Assembly (NCBI GenBank): GCA_016217545.1
Contig: JACRHT010000011.1
Coordinates: forward strand, 186,001-250,000
DNA length: 64,000 bases
Direction of reading: 5' to 3'
From: Opitutia bacterium
Lineage (GTDB): Bacteria; Verrucomicrobiota; Verrucomicrobiia; Opitutales; Opitutaceae
Shown here: piece after piece, positions 42,178-51,880 of the stretch
Layout of the letters: each line of letters starts with the position of its first letter
Numbering within the stretch: position 1 is the first letter of the stretch
The notes under the pieces: generated by a model
The model's input: only the letters and a program-made list of their open reading frames with translations
What the model was told of the DNA's origin: nothing
Databases searched by the model: none
Position numbers and translations under genes: made by a program

Positions 42178-44820
42178 ATGAACCTCCGCCGTCGCCTCCG
42201 CACCCTGTTCCGTCGCCGCAACGCCGAAGCCGAGATGGCCGAGGAAATGCGCTTCCACCTCGAGCAACGCACCGCCGATCTCGCCGCCGACGGCCTCGCG
42301 CCCGACGACGCCCGCCTCGCCGCCCAGCGCAAATTCGGCAACACCGCCGCGCTCCAGGAACACGCCCGCGACACCTTCGGGTGGGGCGCGCTCGAGCGCT
42401 TCTGGAAAGATCTCAGCTTCGCCGCGCGCCAGCTCGTCCGCGCCCCCGGCTTCTCGCTCCTCGCCATCGTGACGCTCGGCCTCGGCATCGGCGCGAACAC
42501 CTCGATGTTCAGCCTCGTCAACGGCATCCTCCTCAAGCCCCTCCCCTACGAACGCGTCGATCAACTCGAACGCATCTACCGCAGCACCGCGCAAAACCCC
42601 GAAGGCAATCTCTCCGCCGCCGACTTCCTCGCCCTGCGCGCCGCGCCTTCGCCCTACCGCGCCGTGATCGCCTACACGCCCGGCAGCGCCAGCCTCTCCG
42701 AGCCCGGCCGCCCCGCCGAGTTGGGCTACGCTGCGCGCGCCACCACGGATCTGTTTTCCGTCCTCGGCATCACACCGCAACTCGGCCGCGCCTTCCACGC
42801 CGATGAGGGCCAGCCCGGCCGCGACCGCGTCGTGATTCTCAGTCAACGCACGTGGCGCGGACGCTTCCTCTCCGCGCCCGACATCATCGGCCGCACCGTG
42901 CGCATCGACGGCGAGCCGCACGAGATCATCGGCGTGCTGCCCGAGTCCTTCAACGACTGGCGCTACCTCGGCGTCGTCGATTTCTTCCGCCCGCTCGCCC
43001 TCACTCCTGCCGAAGCCACCGACCGTCAAAGCACGCGCTTCCGCGTGCTGGGCCGGCGCGCCGACACGGCCAACGCCACCGAGTCCGCTGGGTTCATTGC
43101 CAACTTCGGCGAACGCCTCGCGCGCGAGTTCCCCGAAGCGAACCGCGGCAGCACGTGGCACACCGTCGATCTGCAAAATGACGCCGCTGGCTCAAGCGGC
43201 CTCATCGTGCTGCCGATGCTCGTCAGTCTCTCGGCCGCCGTGCTGCTGATCGCCTGCTCCAACCTCGCCAACTTCCTCCTCGCCCGCACCATGGCCCGCG
43301 CCCGCGAGCTCGCCGTGCGCGCCGCGCTCGGCGCCTCGCGCCTGCAACTGCTCCGCCCGCTCTTCGCCGAGGCGCTGCTGCTCTCGCTCCTCGGCGGCGG
43401 TTTGGCCATCGCCATCGCCCACTGGTTCCGCGACTGGGCTGCGCTGCGCTCGACCGGCGACAACGGCGAGCAAGTCATCTTCACGGTCGACTGGAACGTC
43501 ATGGGCTGGGCCTTCGCCGCCTCGCTTTTCACCGCGCTCGTGTTCTCGGTCGGTCCCGCCCTGTTCGCGCTGCGTCTCGACCTCAACGAAACCCTCAAGA
43601 GCGGCGGTCGCGGCACCACGGGCAATCGCGGCCACCAACGTTTCCGCCAGTTCCTCATCGTCGCGCAATTCACGCTCGCGATGGTCCTCCTCGCCGGCGC
43701 CGCCCAATTCCTCGTCGGAGTCGACGACGCGCAAAATCGCCGCGCCGGCTGGGAATCCGCGCCGCTCGCCACCGGCTCCATGCTGCTCCCCGTCGGCCAC
43801 TACAGCGACGACGCCAAACTCACCGCGTTCCACCGCCTCACCCTCGAGCGCCTCGCCGCGTTGCCGGGCGCCGAGTCCGTCAGCCTCTCCGCCGCCACGC
43901 CGTTTCTGGATTGGTCCGACGTGCGCAAACTCGTCGTCGAAGGCCAGCCGCTCCCCGCGCCCGGGCAGGAACCCGCCGCGATGTTCAACGCCATCAGCCC
44001 GCAGTATCTCGCCACCTACGGCACGCGCCTCGTGGCCGGTCGCACTTTCGATACGCGCGACACCTCCAACTCGCCGCGCGTCTACCTCGTCAGCCAATCC
44101 ACCGCGCGCGCCCTCTTCGGCGAGAGCGACCCCATCGGCCGCCGCATCGCGGTCGCCAATGGCAAAGCGCCCGCGTGGGGCGAGATCGTCGGCGTCGTCG
44201 CTGACATCCAGAGCGCCGACCCCGAGCCCAACACCGTGACGATGCGCGTCTATCCCTCGCTCGCGCAGGAGCCGACGCGCACCGTCGAGATCGCCGTGCG
44301 CGCCGCCGGCGTCTCCCCAGCCGCGCTCGTCGATTCCATTCGCACCACCATGGCGTCGCTCGACGCCGACCTGCCGATCACGCGCTTGACCACGGCCGAT
44401 GCGTCCATTGCCCGCATGTTTTATCAGATGCGTTTTCTGCGCGACATGCTCACGGCGTTCGGCGTCCTCGGACTCGGCCTCGCCTCGCTCGGCATCTACG
44501 GCGTCATCACTCGCACGACCGCGCAACGCGCGAGCGAGTTCGCCATCCGCCTCGCGCTCGGTGCGCAGGCCCGCGACATCACCCGCCTCGTGCTCGGCGC
44601 CGGCGTGCGCCAAGCCTTGCTCGGCTCGCTCCTCGGCCTCGCCGGCGCCTACGCCGTCACCGCGGCGCTCTCGTCTGCGTTCCGCGGCATTCGCGCCAAC
44701 AGCCCGCTGATCCTCGCCGTCACGACGCTCGTCCTGATCTCCGTCGCCCTGCTCGCCTGCTGGCTGCCCTCGCGCCGCGCCAGCCGCATCGACGCCCTCG
44801 CCGCCCTCCGCGCCGACTGA
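42178..44820 (+). CDS. ABC-type orphan permease (ADOP family), copy 1
   Basis: The 880-residue protein begins with a cytoplasmic module (AEMAEEMRFHLEQRTADLAA; DARLAAQRKFGNTAALQEHA) characteristic of the acidobacterial duplicated orphan permease family. MacB-like periplasmic and FtsX-type membrane domains follow. The first membrane helix is near residue 100 (LLAIVTLGLGIGANTSMFSL). FtsX repeats lie near residues 340-500 (LSAAVLLIACSNLANFLLAR) and at the C-terminus (FGVLGLGLASLGIYGVITRT). No ATPase gene is adjacent. It is followed 18 bases later by a paralogue. Substrate unknown. Confidence 0.9.
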   Translation: MNLRRRLRTLFRRRNAEAEMAEEMRFHLEQRTADLAADGLAPDDARLAAQRKFGNTAALQEHARDTFGWGALERFWKDLSFAARQLVRAPGFSLLAIVTLGLGIGANTSMFSLVNGILLKPLPYERVDQLERIYRSTAQNPEGNLSAADFLALRAAPSPYRAVIAYTPGSASLSEPGRPAELGYAARATTDLFSVLGITPQLGRAFHADEGQPGRDRVVILSQRTWRGRFLSAPDIIGRTVRIDGEPHEIIGVLPESFNDWRYLGVVDFFRPLALTPAEATDRQSTRFRVLGRRADTANATESAGFIANFGERLAREFPEANRGSTWHTVDLQNDAAGSSGLIVLPMLVSLSAAVLLIACSNLANFLLARTMARARELAVRAALGASRLQLLRPLFAEALLLSLLGGGLAIAIAHWFRDWAALRSTGDNGEQVIFTVDWNVMGWAFAASLFTALVFSVGPALFALRLDLNETLKSGGRGTTGNRGHQRFRQFLIVAQFTLAMVLLAGAAQFLVGVDDAQNRRAGWESAPLATGSMLLPVGHYSDDAKLTAFHRLTLERLAALPGAESVSLSAATPFLDWSDVRKLVVEGQPLPAPGQEPAAMFNAISPQYLATYGTRLVAGRTFDTRDTSNSPRVYLVSQSTARALFGESDPIGRRIAVANGKAPAWGEIVGVVADIQSADPEPNTVTMRVYPSLAQEPTRTVEIAVRAAGVSPAALVDSIRTTMASLDADLPITRLTTADASIARMFYQMRFLRDMLTAFGVLGLGLASLGIYGVITRTTAQRASEFAIRLALGAQARDITRLVLGAGVRQALLGSLLGLAGAYAVTAALSSAFRGIRANSPLILAVTTLVLISVALLACWLPSRRASRIDALAALRAD

Positions 44821-44838
44821 CCTCCCGCACGCCCGCCC

Positions 44839-47493
44839 ATGTTTTTTCTCCGTCGATTCCGCCGGCGCCTCCGCACGCTCGTCCACCGTCGCACCACCGA
44901 AGCCGAAATGGTCGACGAGATGCGCTTTCACCTCGAGCAACGCGCCGCCGACTACACCGCCGACGGCCTCCCCGCTGACGAAGCCCGCCTCGCCGCTCAG
45001 CGTAAATTCGGCAACACCGCCGCCCTCCAGGAATCCGCCCGCGACACCTTCGGCTGGGGCGCACTCGAACGTTTCTGGCGCGATCTGGTCTTCGCCGCGC
45101 GCCAACTCATCCGCGCTCCGGGGTTTTCGTTTCTCGCCATCGTCACGCTCGGCCTCGGCATCGGCGCCAACACCGCGATGTTCAGCGTGCTCAACACCAT
45201 CGTCTTCAAGCCGCTGCCCTACGCCCATCGCGACAGCCTCGACCGCATCTGGCGCACCACACCGCAGAATCCGCAGGACAACCACTCCGCCCCGGACTAT
45301 CTCGCGCTGCGCCGCGAGGAGGCAGCCTACGGCGAATTCACCGGCTACACGGTGGCCGACGCGATTCTCTCCGCGCCCGGTCAACCGGCCGAGCACGCCA
45401 CGCTCGCCCGCTGCGCGCCGAATTTTTTCTCCCTGCTCGGAGTGAGCCTCCAGTTGGGTCACGATTTCCAATCCGGCGACGACACGCCGGGACGCGACCG
45501 CGTCGTCATCCTCAGCCAGCGCGTCTGGCAAAACCGCTACGGCGCCCGCGCCGACATCATCGGCCAACTCGTGCGCGTGGACGGCGTGCCGCACGAAGTC
45601 ATCGGCGTCCTGCCGGCCTCGTTCAACGACTGGCGCTACCTCGGGAGCATCGACTTCTTCCAACCGCTCGCGCTCTCCCCCGCGCAGACCGCCGACCGCG
45701 AGGCGCACCCGATCCGCATCCTCGGCCGTCGCTCGCCCACGCTCACCCCGGAGGCGGGCGCGCGCTTCGTCGCCGAGTTCGGCGCGCGCCTCGCGCACGA
45801 CTTCCCCGACGAGAATCGCGACAGTTCCTGGCGCGCCGTGCCACTCCCCTCGGTCGCTGCCGGCATCATCGGCCGCGCCATCCCGGCGATGCTCGTGGCG
45901 CTCTCCGCCTTCGTGCTGCTCATCGCCTGCGCGAACCTCGCGAACCTTCTCCTCGCCCGCACCATGTCCCGCGCCCGGGAGTTCGCCGTGCGCGGAGCGC
46001 TCGGCGCCTCGCGCCTCCAGCTCCTCCGTCCGCTGATTGCCGAATCGCTCCTGCTCTCGCTGGCCGGCGCCGTGCTCGCGATCCTAGTCGCGATTTGGTT
46101 CCGCGATTGGGCCGCCCTGCGCTCGACCGCCGCCAATGGCGAGCAAGTGGTCTTCGCCCTCGACTGGTCCGTGCTGGCCTGGGCCTTCCTCGCGGCCTTG
46201 GTCACCGCGACGGCCTTCGGTCTGGCGCCCGCCTTGTTCGCGCTCCGCCTCGATCTCAACCAGACGCTCAAGTCCGGCGGCCGAGGCTCCTCCGGCGGGC
46301 GATCCTCCCAGCGCTTCCGTCACGCTCTGATCGTCGCGCAATTCGCCCTCGCGATGATCCTCCTCTCCTGCGCCGGACTTTTCATCCACGGCCTCGACCA
46401 ACTCCACCACCGTCGCTCCGGCTGGGAATCAGCCCCGCTCCTCACCGGCACCTTCACTCTGCCCGCCGCCACTTCCGGCGATGCCGGCAAAATCACCGCG
46501 TTCCACCGCCGCGTCCTCGACCGACTCGCCGCACTCCCCGGTGTCCGCACCGCCAGTCTCTCCACCGCCACGCCGTTCTACAACTGGACCGAGGTGCGCA
46601 AGCTCGTCGTCGACGGCCAGCAACGGCCACCCGCCGGACGCGAACCGGCCGCCGTGCTCAATCGCATCAGCCCGGACTACCTCGCCACCTACGGCACCCG
46701 CCTCGTAGCCGGACGCAACTTCACCGCCCAGGACGACGCCGGCGCTCCTCCCGTGTTCCTCATCAGCCAAGCCACCGCGCGCGCCTTCTTCGGCGACGCC
46801 AACCCGCTCGGCCGCCGCCTCGCCTTCACCGGCACCGACGTGCCCGCGTGGGGCGAGGTCGTCGGCGTGGTCGCCGATTTCCAAACTCTCGACGCCGGCC
46901 GCAACCCCGTCCCGCACCACCTCTACCAACCGCTCGCGCAGGCCCCGGCTCCCCAATGCCTGCTCGCCCTCCACGCCGACCGCCTCGCTCCGAGCCTCCT
47001 CGTCGACAGCGTCCGCTCCGCCATCGCCGAACTCGACCCCGACATCCCGCTGCAAGACCTCCAGCCCGCCGACCAATTCCTCGCCCGCTCCGCCACCCGC
47101 CTCCTCGCGCTCCGCGACACCCTCGGCGCCTTCGGCGCGCTCGGCCTCGCCCTCGCCTCGCTCGGCGTCTTCGGCGTCATCGCCCGCGCGATGGCGCAAC
47201 GCCACGGCGAATTCGCCATCCGCCTCGCGCTCGGCGCGAGCAACCGCGACATCACGCGCCTCGTGCTCGGCGCCGGTCTCCGTCAGGCGCTCCTCGGGGC
47301 CGCCCTCGGCCTGCTCGGCACCTTCGGCGTCACCGCCATCCTCAACGCCACCTTTCCCGGCCTCCAAACTCGGCCGCTTCCCATCCTCGGCGGCACGACG
47401 GCGATCCTGATCGCCGTCGCGCTGCTCGCTTGCTGGCTGCCCGCCCGACGCGCGGGTCGCATCGACGCCATGCAAGCCCTGCGCGCCGACTAA
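44839..47493 (+). CDS. ABC-type orphan permease (ADOP family), copy 2
   Basis: The 884-residue paralogue of the preceding gene shares its whole architecture. It has the cytoplasmic start (AEMVDEMRFHLEQRAADYTA), the first membrane segment (FLAIVTLGLGIGANTAMFSV), the internal FtsX repeat (ALSAFVLLIACANLANLLLA) and the C-terminal repeat ending CWLPARRAGRIDAMQALRAD. The N-terminal 110 residues are nearly the same in the two copies, while the periplasmic regions differ more. This fits a tandem duplication followed by divergence of the extracytoplasmic domain. It is probably in the padR transcript. Confidence 0.9.
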   Translation: MFFLRRFRRRLRTLVHRRTTEAEMVDEMRFHLEQRAADYTADGLPADEARLAAQRKFGNTAALQESARDTFGWGALERFWRDLVFAARQLIRAPGFSFLAIVTLGLGIGANTAMFSVLNTIVFKPLPYAHRDSLDRIWRTTPQNPQDNHSAPDYLALRREEAAYGEFTGYTVADAILSAPGQPAEHATLARCAPNFFSLLGVSLQLGHDFQSGDDTPGRDRVVILSQRVWQNRYGARADIIGQLVRVDGVPHEVIGVLPASFNDWRYLGSIDFFQPLALSPAQTADREAHPIRILGRRSPTLTPEAGARFVAEFGARLAHDFPDENRDSSWRAVPLPSVAAGIIGRAIPAMLVALSAFVLLIACANLANLLLARTMSRAREFAVRGALGASRLQLLRPLIAESLLLSLAGAVLAILVAIWFRDWAALRSTAANGEQVVFALDWSVLAWAFLAALVTATAFGLAPALFALRLDLNQTLKSGGRGSSGGRSSQRFRHALIVAQFALAMILLSCAGLFIHGLDQLHHRRSGWESAPLLTGTFTLPAATSGDAGKITAFHRRVLDRLAALPGVRTASLSTATPFYNWTEVRKLVVDGQQRPPAGREPAAVLNRISPDYLATYGTRLVAGRNFTAQDDAGAPPVFLISQATARAFFGDANPLGRRLAFTGTDVPAWGEVVGVVADFQTLDAGRNPVPHHLYQPLAQAPAPQCLLALHADRLAPSLLVDSVRSAIAELDPDIPLQDLQPADQFLARSATRLLALRDTLGAFGALGLALASLGVFGVIARAMAQRHGEFAIRLALGASNRDITRLVLGAGLRQALLGAALGLLGTFGVTAILNATFPGLQTRPLPILGGTTAILIAVALLACWLPARRAGRIDAMQALRAD

Positions 47494-47561
47494 CTCCCTC
47501 ACCCTTCTCCCCGCGCCCGCCTCCCCGGACGCGGCGGGCAGAGCCTTGCCCATTTTTTCCC

Positions 47562-48338
47562 ATGCTCCACCTCCGCCAACTCCTCCCGCTCGCACTCCTT
47601 CCGCTCCTCGCCCACGCCGCCGCCCAGCCCGAAACCGCCGCCGCCGCGGGCGCGCGGCACCTCGCCCACGGCGAACCCTTCGCGGCCATCAAATCCTTCG
47701 AGGAAGCCATCAAGCTCGCCCCCACCGACGGCGAGCTCCACCGCCAACTCGGCGAGGCCTGCCTCCTCGCCGCACGCGAGGCCGGCATGCTCAGCAAACC
47801 CGGCTGGGCCAAAAAAAGCCTCCGCGCCTACGAGAAAGCCGTCGAGCTCGCCCCCGACAACCTCGCCGCGCGGCTCGGCCTCATGTCGTATTACCAGAAC
47901 GCTCCCGGCCTCTTCGGCGGCGACCCGGCCAAGGCCCAAGCGCAGGCTGACGCCATCAAGCAGCGCGACGCCACCCGCGGCCACGTCGCCTTCGCCATGT
48001 TGAAAATCGGCGACAAGCACTACCCCGCGGCCCGCGCCGAGCTCGACGCCGCACTCCGCCTCACGCCCGCCGACTATGGCGCGCTTTTCCAGCTCGGCCG
48101 CCTCACCGCCGTCACCGGCGAATCCCCCGAGGCCGGCATCGCCGCCCTGCGAAAGTGCCTCACCCTCCCTCCTGCCGCCGGCGCGCCCGGCCACGACGCC
48201 GCCCACTGGCGCCTCGGCAACATCCTCGAGCACACCGGCGACAAGGCCGCCGCCCGGGCCGCCTACGAAGCCGCCCTCGCCGTGAACCCCAACTTTCAAT
48301 CGGCGAAAGAGGCCCTGGCCAAACTGGCCGCGCCCTGA
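47562..48338 (+). CDS. Exported tetratricopeptide-repeat protein
   Basis: The 258-residue protein has a signal peptide (MLHLRQLLPLALLPLLAHAA). TPR-like repeats follow: GARHLAHGEPFAAIKSFEEA, AKKSLRAYEKAVELAPDNLA, FAMLKIGDKHYPAARAELDA and AAHWRLGNILEHTGDKAAAR. It is presumably periplasmic. It follows the second permease by 68 bases and may be part of the same transcript. No specific function can be assigned. Confidence 0.8.
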   Translation: MLHLRQLLPLALLPLLAHAAAQPETAAAAGARHLAHGEPFAAIKSFEEAIKLAPTDGELHRQLGEACLLAAREAGMLSKPGWAKKSLRAYEKAVELAPDNLAARLGLMSYYQNAPGLFGGDPAKAQAQADAIKQRDATRGHVAFAMLKIGDKHYPAARAELDAALRLTPADYGALFQLGRLTAVTGESPEAGIAALRKCLTLPPAAGAPGHDAAHWRLGNILEHTGDKAAARAAYEAALAVNPNFQSAKEALAKLAAP

Positions 48339-48395
48339 CGCCGCACGGCCTGCCGCGCCTTACCTCTCCTTACTCACCTGATCGCCTCCGTCGCC

Positions 48396-48839
48396 ATGCC
48401 CTCGCTGCACCCTGCACCGCTCTGCACCCGCCTCCTCATCTCCGTCGGCATCGTTTTCTACGCCGCCGTCGTGCCGCTGCTCGAGGTCAACGCCTCGCAC
48501 GTCTTCAACCCCGCGTGGGTGCCGCACGCCCGCGTCCATGAAGTCTGGCAACTGCTCGCCAACACCACGCTCGGCCTCTTCGCCGCGTGGCGCCTCTGGC
48601 GCCACCACGACGTCCGCACCGCGAGCACGATCAACGTGATCGTCATGCTCTCCTTCCTCGCCGCCTTCGCCCTGCGCGACACCTACGGCGGCTCGATGGT
48701 CGTCGAAGGCCGCGGCGAACTCCGCCTGCTCGGCCTGAACCTCGCCGTCGTCGGCTTCGGCCTCGCGCTCCTCTGCCACGCCGCCGCGCTCTGGATCCAT
48801 TGCCGCGCGACTCGCATGTCACCGCGCAACGCCGCATGA
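48396..48839 (+). CDS. Small multi-pass membrane protein, unknown function
   Basis: The 147-residue protein has four hydrophobic segments (about residues 12-30, 52-65, 76-95 and 109-130). It contains the conserved-looking block VNASHVFNPAWVPHARVHEV and WQLLANTTLGLFAAWRLW. No family was named with confidence. Its stop overlaps the hydrolase start (ATGA at 48836-48839), so the two are translationally coupled. Confidence 0.7.
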   Translation: MPSLHPAPLCTRLLISVGIVFYAAVVPLLEVNASHVFNPAWVPHARVHEVWQLLANTTLGLFAAWRLWRHHDVRTASTINVIVMLSFLAAFALRDTYGGSMVVEGRGELRLLGLNLAVVGFGLALLCHAAALWIHCRATRMSPRNAA

Positions 48840-49738
48840 TCGGCGCGCGCCTCGATTCCCTGCTCACGCGGCTAACCGCCGCGCGCCGCAAACCGGCCAT
48901 CGACGGCCCGCTGCGAACCCGCCGCGTCCGCACCTTCGCCGGCGACGTGCGCGTCTTCGATTCCGGCACGCCGGGCCCGTGCCTCGTGCTCGCGCCCGAC
49001 GGGCCGAACGTCATCGAACACTACGCGCAACTCATCGCCTTGCTCGTCCCGCACCTGCGCGTCGTCTGCTTCGATTTTCCCGGCTTCGGCCATTCGCTGC
49101 CCTCGTCCACCTACACGCATTCGCTCGATGAGGGCGCGGGCGTCGTTCTCGCCATGCTCAACGCCCTGGGCATCCCCCAGGCCGCGCTGGCCTTCAGCTG
49201 CGCCAACGGCTTCTACGCACTGCGCGTCGCCCAACTCGCCCCGCGACGCGTCACCCGGCTGGTGCTCGCGCAAACTCCCTCGATCGCCGCCATGCACGCT
49301 TGGAAGCGCCACGTCATCCCATGGCCGTTGACCGTGCCCGTGCTCGGCCAGGCCGCCATCTGGCTCACGCGGGAGAACTCCGCGCACGGTTGGTATGACA
49401 GCGCCCTGCCCAGCGCCAGCCCACGCGAGCCGTTCCGCGCCCCCGCCCGTCGCGCCTTCGCCCGTGGCGCCTGCTGGTGCCTCGCCGGCATCACCCAAGG
49501 CCTCGCCCGCGAACCGCGATACGTTCTCCACGACATCGCCACTCCCTGCACGCTGATCTGGGGCGCACGCGACCGCACACACCGCCACACCGATCCCGAC
49601 ACCCTGCGCGAGATCGCGCCCAACGCGGAGATCCTGCGCTTCGCCGACTGCGGGCACTTCCCCGAACTCGAAGCCGCCGAGCGCTACGCCCAGTTGGTGA
49701 TCCCGCTCCTGGAGCAATCCCAGCCACCCGCCCCGTGA
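48836..49738 (+). CDS. Alpha/beta hydrolase with atypical nucleophile elbow
   Basis: The 300-residue protein has the alpha/beta hydrolase pattern: VVCFDFPGFGHSLP after strand 4, the elbow region AFSCANGFYALRVAQLA, LIWGARDRTHRHTD (acid) and RFADCGHFPELEAAERYAQL (catalytic His). At the elbow, where GxSxGG is expected, the sequence is FSCANG. Aligned on the helix that follows, the nucleophile position is C122, with S121 just before it. It may be a Cys hydrolase or a degenerate one. It is coupled to the preceding membrane protein. Confidence 0.82.
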   Translation: MIGARLDSLLTRLTAARRKPAIDGPLRTRRVRTFAGDVRVFDSGTPGPCLVLAPDGPNVIEHYAQLIALLVPHLRVVCFDFPGFGHSLPSSTYTHSLDEGAGVVLAMLNALGIPQAALAFSCANGFYALRVAQLAPRRVTRLVLAQTPSIAAMHAWKRHVIPWPLTVPVLGQAAIWLTRENSAHGWYDSALPSASPREPFRAPARRAFARGACWCLAGITQGLAREPRYVLHDIATPCTLIWGARDRTHRHTDPDTLREIAPNAEILRFADCGHFPELEAAERYAQLVIPLLEQSQPPAP

Positions 49739-49959
49739 TCTGCGCAGGCACGGAGCCATCCATTTTTCCCATGACAAATAGAACCCACCAAGGAACCTCG
49801 TCCTCATCAACGTGCGCCTCGCAACGGCCGATCGCGGCCGCTCACGCGCCCTCTCTGCGCTCGCCCAACCGCCCCGCAATTCCGCCGCTGACCCTGCGCC
49901 TGGCCCGGTCGCTGTGGCACGATTGTCGCCGGCTGCTCGATTCGCAGCGTGCGCGTCGC

Positions 49960-50913
49960 ATGACTGCCCTTCCGACTTCCGCTTCGTTCCGCCCGGTCGC
50001 GCTCTTCGCCGCCGCGCTCTCGATCGCCTCATTTGCCCACGGTGCCACCCTGCGCAGCACGTTCGCCTGCTCCGGCGGCGGCGACCTCCAGGCCTTTGGC
50101 CAAACCTATCCCGAGGTCCGCACGGCGGAGACCGAATTCTCCTACGGCGCCGACCTCTGGAAGGTCGAGGCCGACCAGATCTCCTTCACCCTCTCCGCCC
50201 GCCGCACGGAATTTCACCGCGACTCCAAGCGCTGGGCCGGTCCCGTGGCGCCGCAGACCAGCGTGAACGCGCAGGGCTTCTGGTCCGCCCCGTTGCCCGA
50301 CAAGCTCCAGGACATCGGCGTCGAGTTCGTCTGGCAGCACCGGTTCAGCCCCGAGTGGACGCTGATGGTCCAGGCGCGCCCCGGCTGGCGCACCGCCGGC
50401 ACCACCTCGCTCTCGAGCGACGGCTTCGGCGCGACCGGTGCCACTCTCGCGATGTGGCACATCAGCGATAGCCTGCAATTCGCCTTCGGCGCCGCGGGCG
50501 ACAGCCTCGCCACCGGCTCGCAGCAACTGTTGCCGATCGCCGGCCTCGACTGGGGCTTCGCCGACCACTGGCGCCTCTCGCTCGGCGTGCCGCGCACCGG
50601 CGTGTTCTGGCAAGTTTCCGAAACGCTCGAGCTCGGCCTCGCCGCCGAGGGTGGTTGGAACACCTACTACGTCCGCCAGCGCGACGCCGCGACGTATCCT
50701 TACGGCCGTCCGCTCACCGAGACCAAACTCGAGCACATCGAGGCTCGCGTCGGCATCCAGGCCAACTGGAACGTCACCAAGTTCATCCAACTCAACGCCG
50801 CCGTCGGCGTCGTCGGCCTCCGCCGCTTGGAATATCCCGACCGCAACCTCGTCCTGAAATCCGACGGCACGCAGGCCGGCTACGGCTCGCTCGGCGTGAC
50901 GGTCAACTTCTGA
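49960..50913 (+). CDS. Outer-membrane beta-barrel protein candidate (DUF6268-like)
   Basis: From ATG 49960 the product has 317 residues with a signal peptide (PVALFAAALSIASFAHGATL). Alternating hydrophobic strands typical of a beta-barrel follow (AETEFSYGADLWKVEADQIS; LQFAFGAAGDSLATG; IQLNAAVGVVGLRRLEY). It ends with an aromatic residue (GSLGVTVNF), as outer-membrane proteins do. The layout resembles DUF6268 proteins. An in-frame ATG at 49771 would add 63 residues but would bury the signal peptide, so it is less likely. The 221 bases before 49960 hold no other visible gene. Confidence 0.75.
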   Translation: MTALPTSASFRPVALFAAALSIASFAHGATLRSTFACSGGGDLQAFGQTYPEVRTAETEFSYGADLWKVEADQISFTLSARRTEFHRDSKRWAGPVAPQTSVNAQGFWSAPLPDKLQDIGVEFVWQHRFSPEWTLMVQARPGWRTAGTTSLSSDGFGATGATLAMWHISDSLQFAFGAAGDSLATGSQQLLPIAGLDWGFADHWRLSLGVPRTGVFWQVSETLELGLAAEGGWNTYYVRQRDAATYPYGRPLTETKLEHIEARVGIQANWNVTKFIQLNAAVGVVGLRRLEYPDRNLVLKSDGTQAGYGSLGVTVNF

Positions 50914-51011
50914 CGCCGGTCCGCGTGCCCGTTTCCGCCCAATCTCGCGACGCCGTGACGCAGCCGCCTTTCGGGGCGACTGGTCACGGCCCTCGCAGCG
51001 GGCACGCCGCA

Positions 51012-51803
51012 GTGAGGGCGCCGACGGAATCGCCGGCGCTCCCACAATACAGCCTCCGTAAAATCCTCGGCATCTGGGCCGCCGCCGCGCTTCCGATGCC
51101 GGTGCTGGCCTTCGGCGTTTCGCCCCACCTCAGCGCCGCGCTCGGGCTGCATCCCGGCGTCGTGCTCTGGGGCCTGATGATCGCGGGCATGATGTGGCAA
51201 TTCGTGCTCTCCTGCCTGTTGCTCCGTGCGGAATCCGCCACGCTCGGCCCGGGCCGCTGGCGCACGCGTCTGTGGCTCCGGACGCCGCGCGATCCCGCCA
51301 ACGGTCGTCCTCGTCTCGCGCTGCTGTGGTGGGTCGTGCCGGTGGCGGTGGGCACCTTTCTCATCGAGGAGACGCGCGTGGCGCAGTGGCTCGCCGCGCC
51401 ATTGACGTGGCTCGCGCCGTCGTTGGCCGCCGTGCCGGAGCCGCGCCTCGAATCGCTCGCCGACCCGCGGTTCATCGGCGCCTGGTGGCTCGTCGCGATG
51501 GGATTGCTCTCGTGCGTTTTCAACTACGCGTTGGGCGAGGAGCTGCTCTTCCGCAGCGTGCTGCTGCCGCGAATGCGCGGCGTCTTTGGCCGCTGGGACT
51601 GGCTGGCCAACGCGGTGCTCTTCGCCACCTATCATCTCATCCGCCCGCTCACGATCCCCACGATCATCGTGTCCACGATGCTGTGGACGTATCCGACGCG
51701 CCGTTTCCGCAGCGTCTGGTTCGCCGTGATCCCGCATGCGATCGAGGGCGTGGTGGTGATGACGCTGATCGTCGGCTACGTCGGCGGGTTCATCACGCCC
51801 TGA
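51012..51803 (+). CDS. CPBP family intramembrane metalloprotease
   Basis: The protein of about 263 residues has several membrane segments and the CPBP (Abi/CaaX) motifs: EELLFRSVLLPRM (motif 1, EExxxR), FATYHLIRP (motif 2, FxxxH) and VIPHAIEGVVV (motif 3, His). Eukaryotic relatives cleave prenylated proteins; bacterial members have varied roles including signal processing and bacteriocin immunity. The start is uncertain: in-frame GTG codons at 50925, 50955 and 51012 are possible, and none has a good ribosome-binding site. It is followed 77 bases later by a LytS/LytTR pair. Confidence 0.85.
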   Translation: MRAPTESPALPQYSLRKILGIWAAAALPMPVLAFGVSPHLSAALGLHPGVVLWGLMIAGMMWQFVLSCLLLRAESATLGPGRWRTRLWLRTPRDPANGRPRLALLWWVVPVAVGTFLIEETRVAQWLAAPLTWLAPSLAAVPEPRLESLADPRFIGAWWLVAMGLLSCVFNYALGEELLFRSVLLPRMRGVFGRWDWLANAVLFATYHLIRPLTIPTIIVSTMLWTYPTRRFRSVWFAVIPHAIEGVVVMTLIVGYVGGFITP

Positions 51804-51880
51804 CGCGTGGTGACTCCTGCGCCGCCCACCCGCCGCCCGTTTACTGTGCCATCCTCCACCCCAACCGTCCATCGCCCGCC

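Noticed and set aside
43192-45798. A minus-strand frame of 868 codons across both permease genes
   Set aside because: Antisense to two clearly real genes; composition is Arg/Glu/Gly/Ala with no recognisable motif.
49771-49959. Upstream ATG for the beta-barrel gene
   Set aside because: It would put 63 low-complexity residues in front of a good signal peptide.
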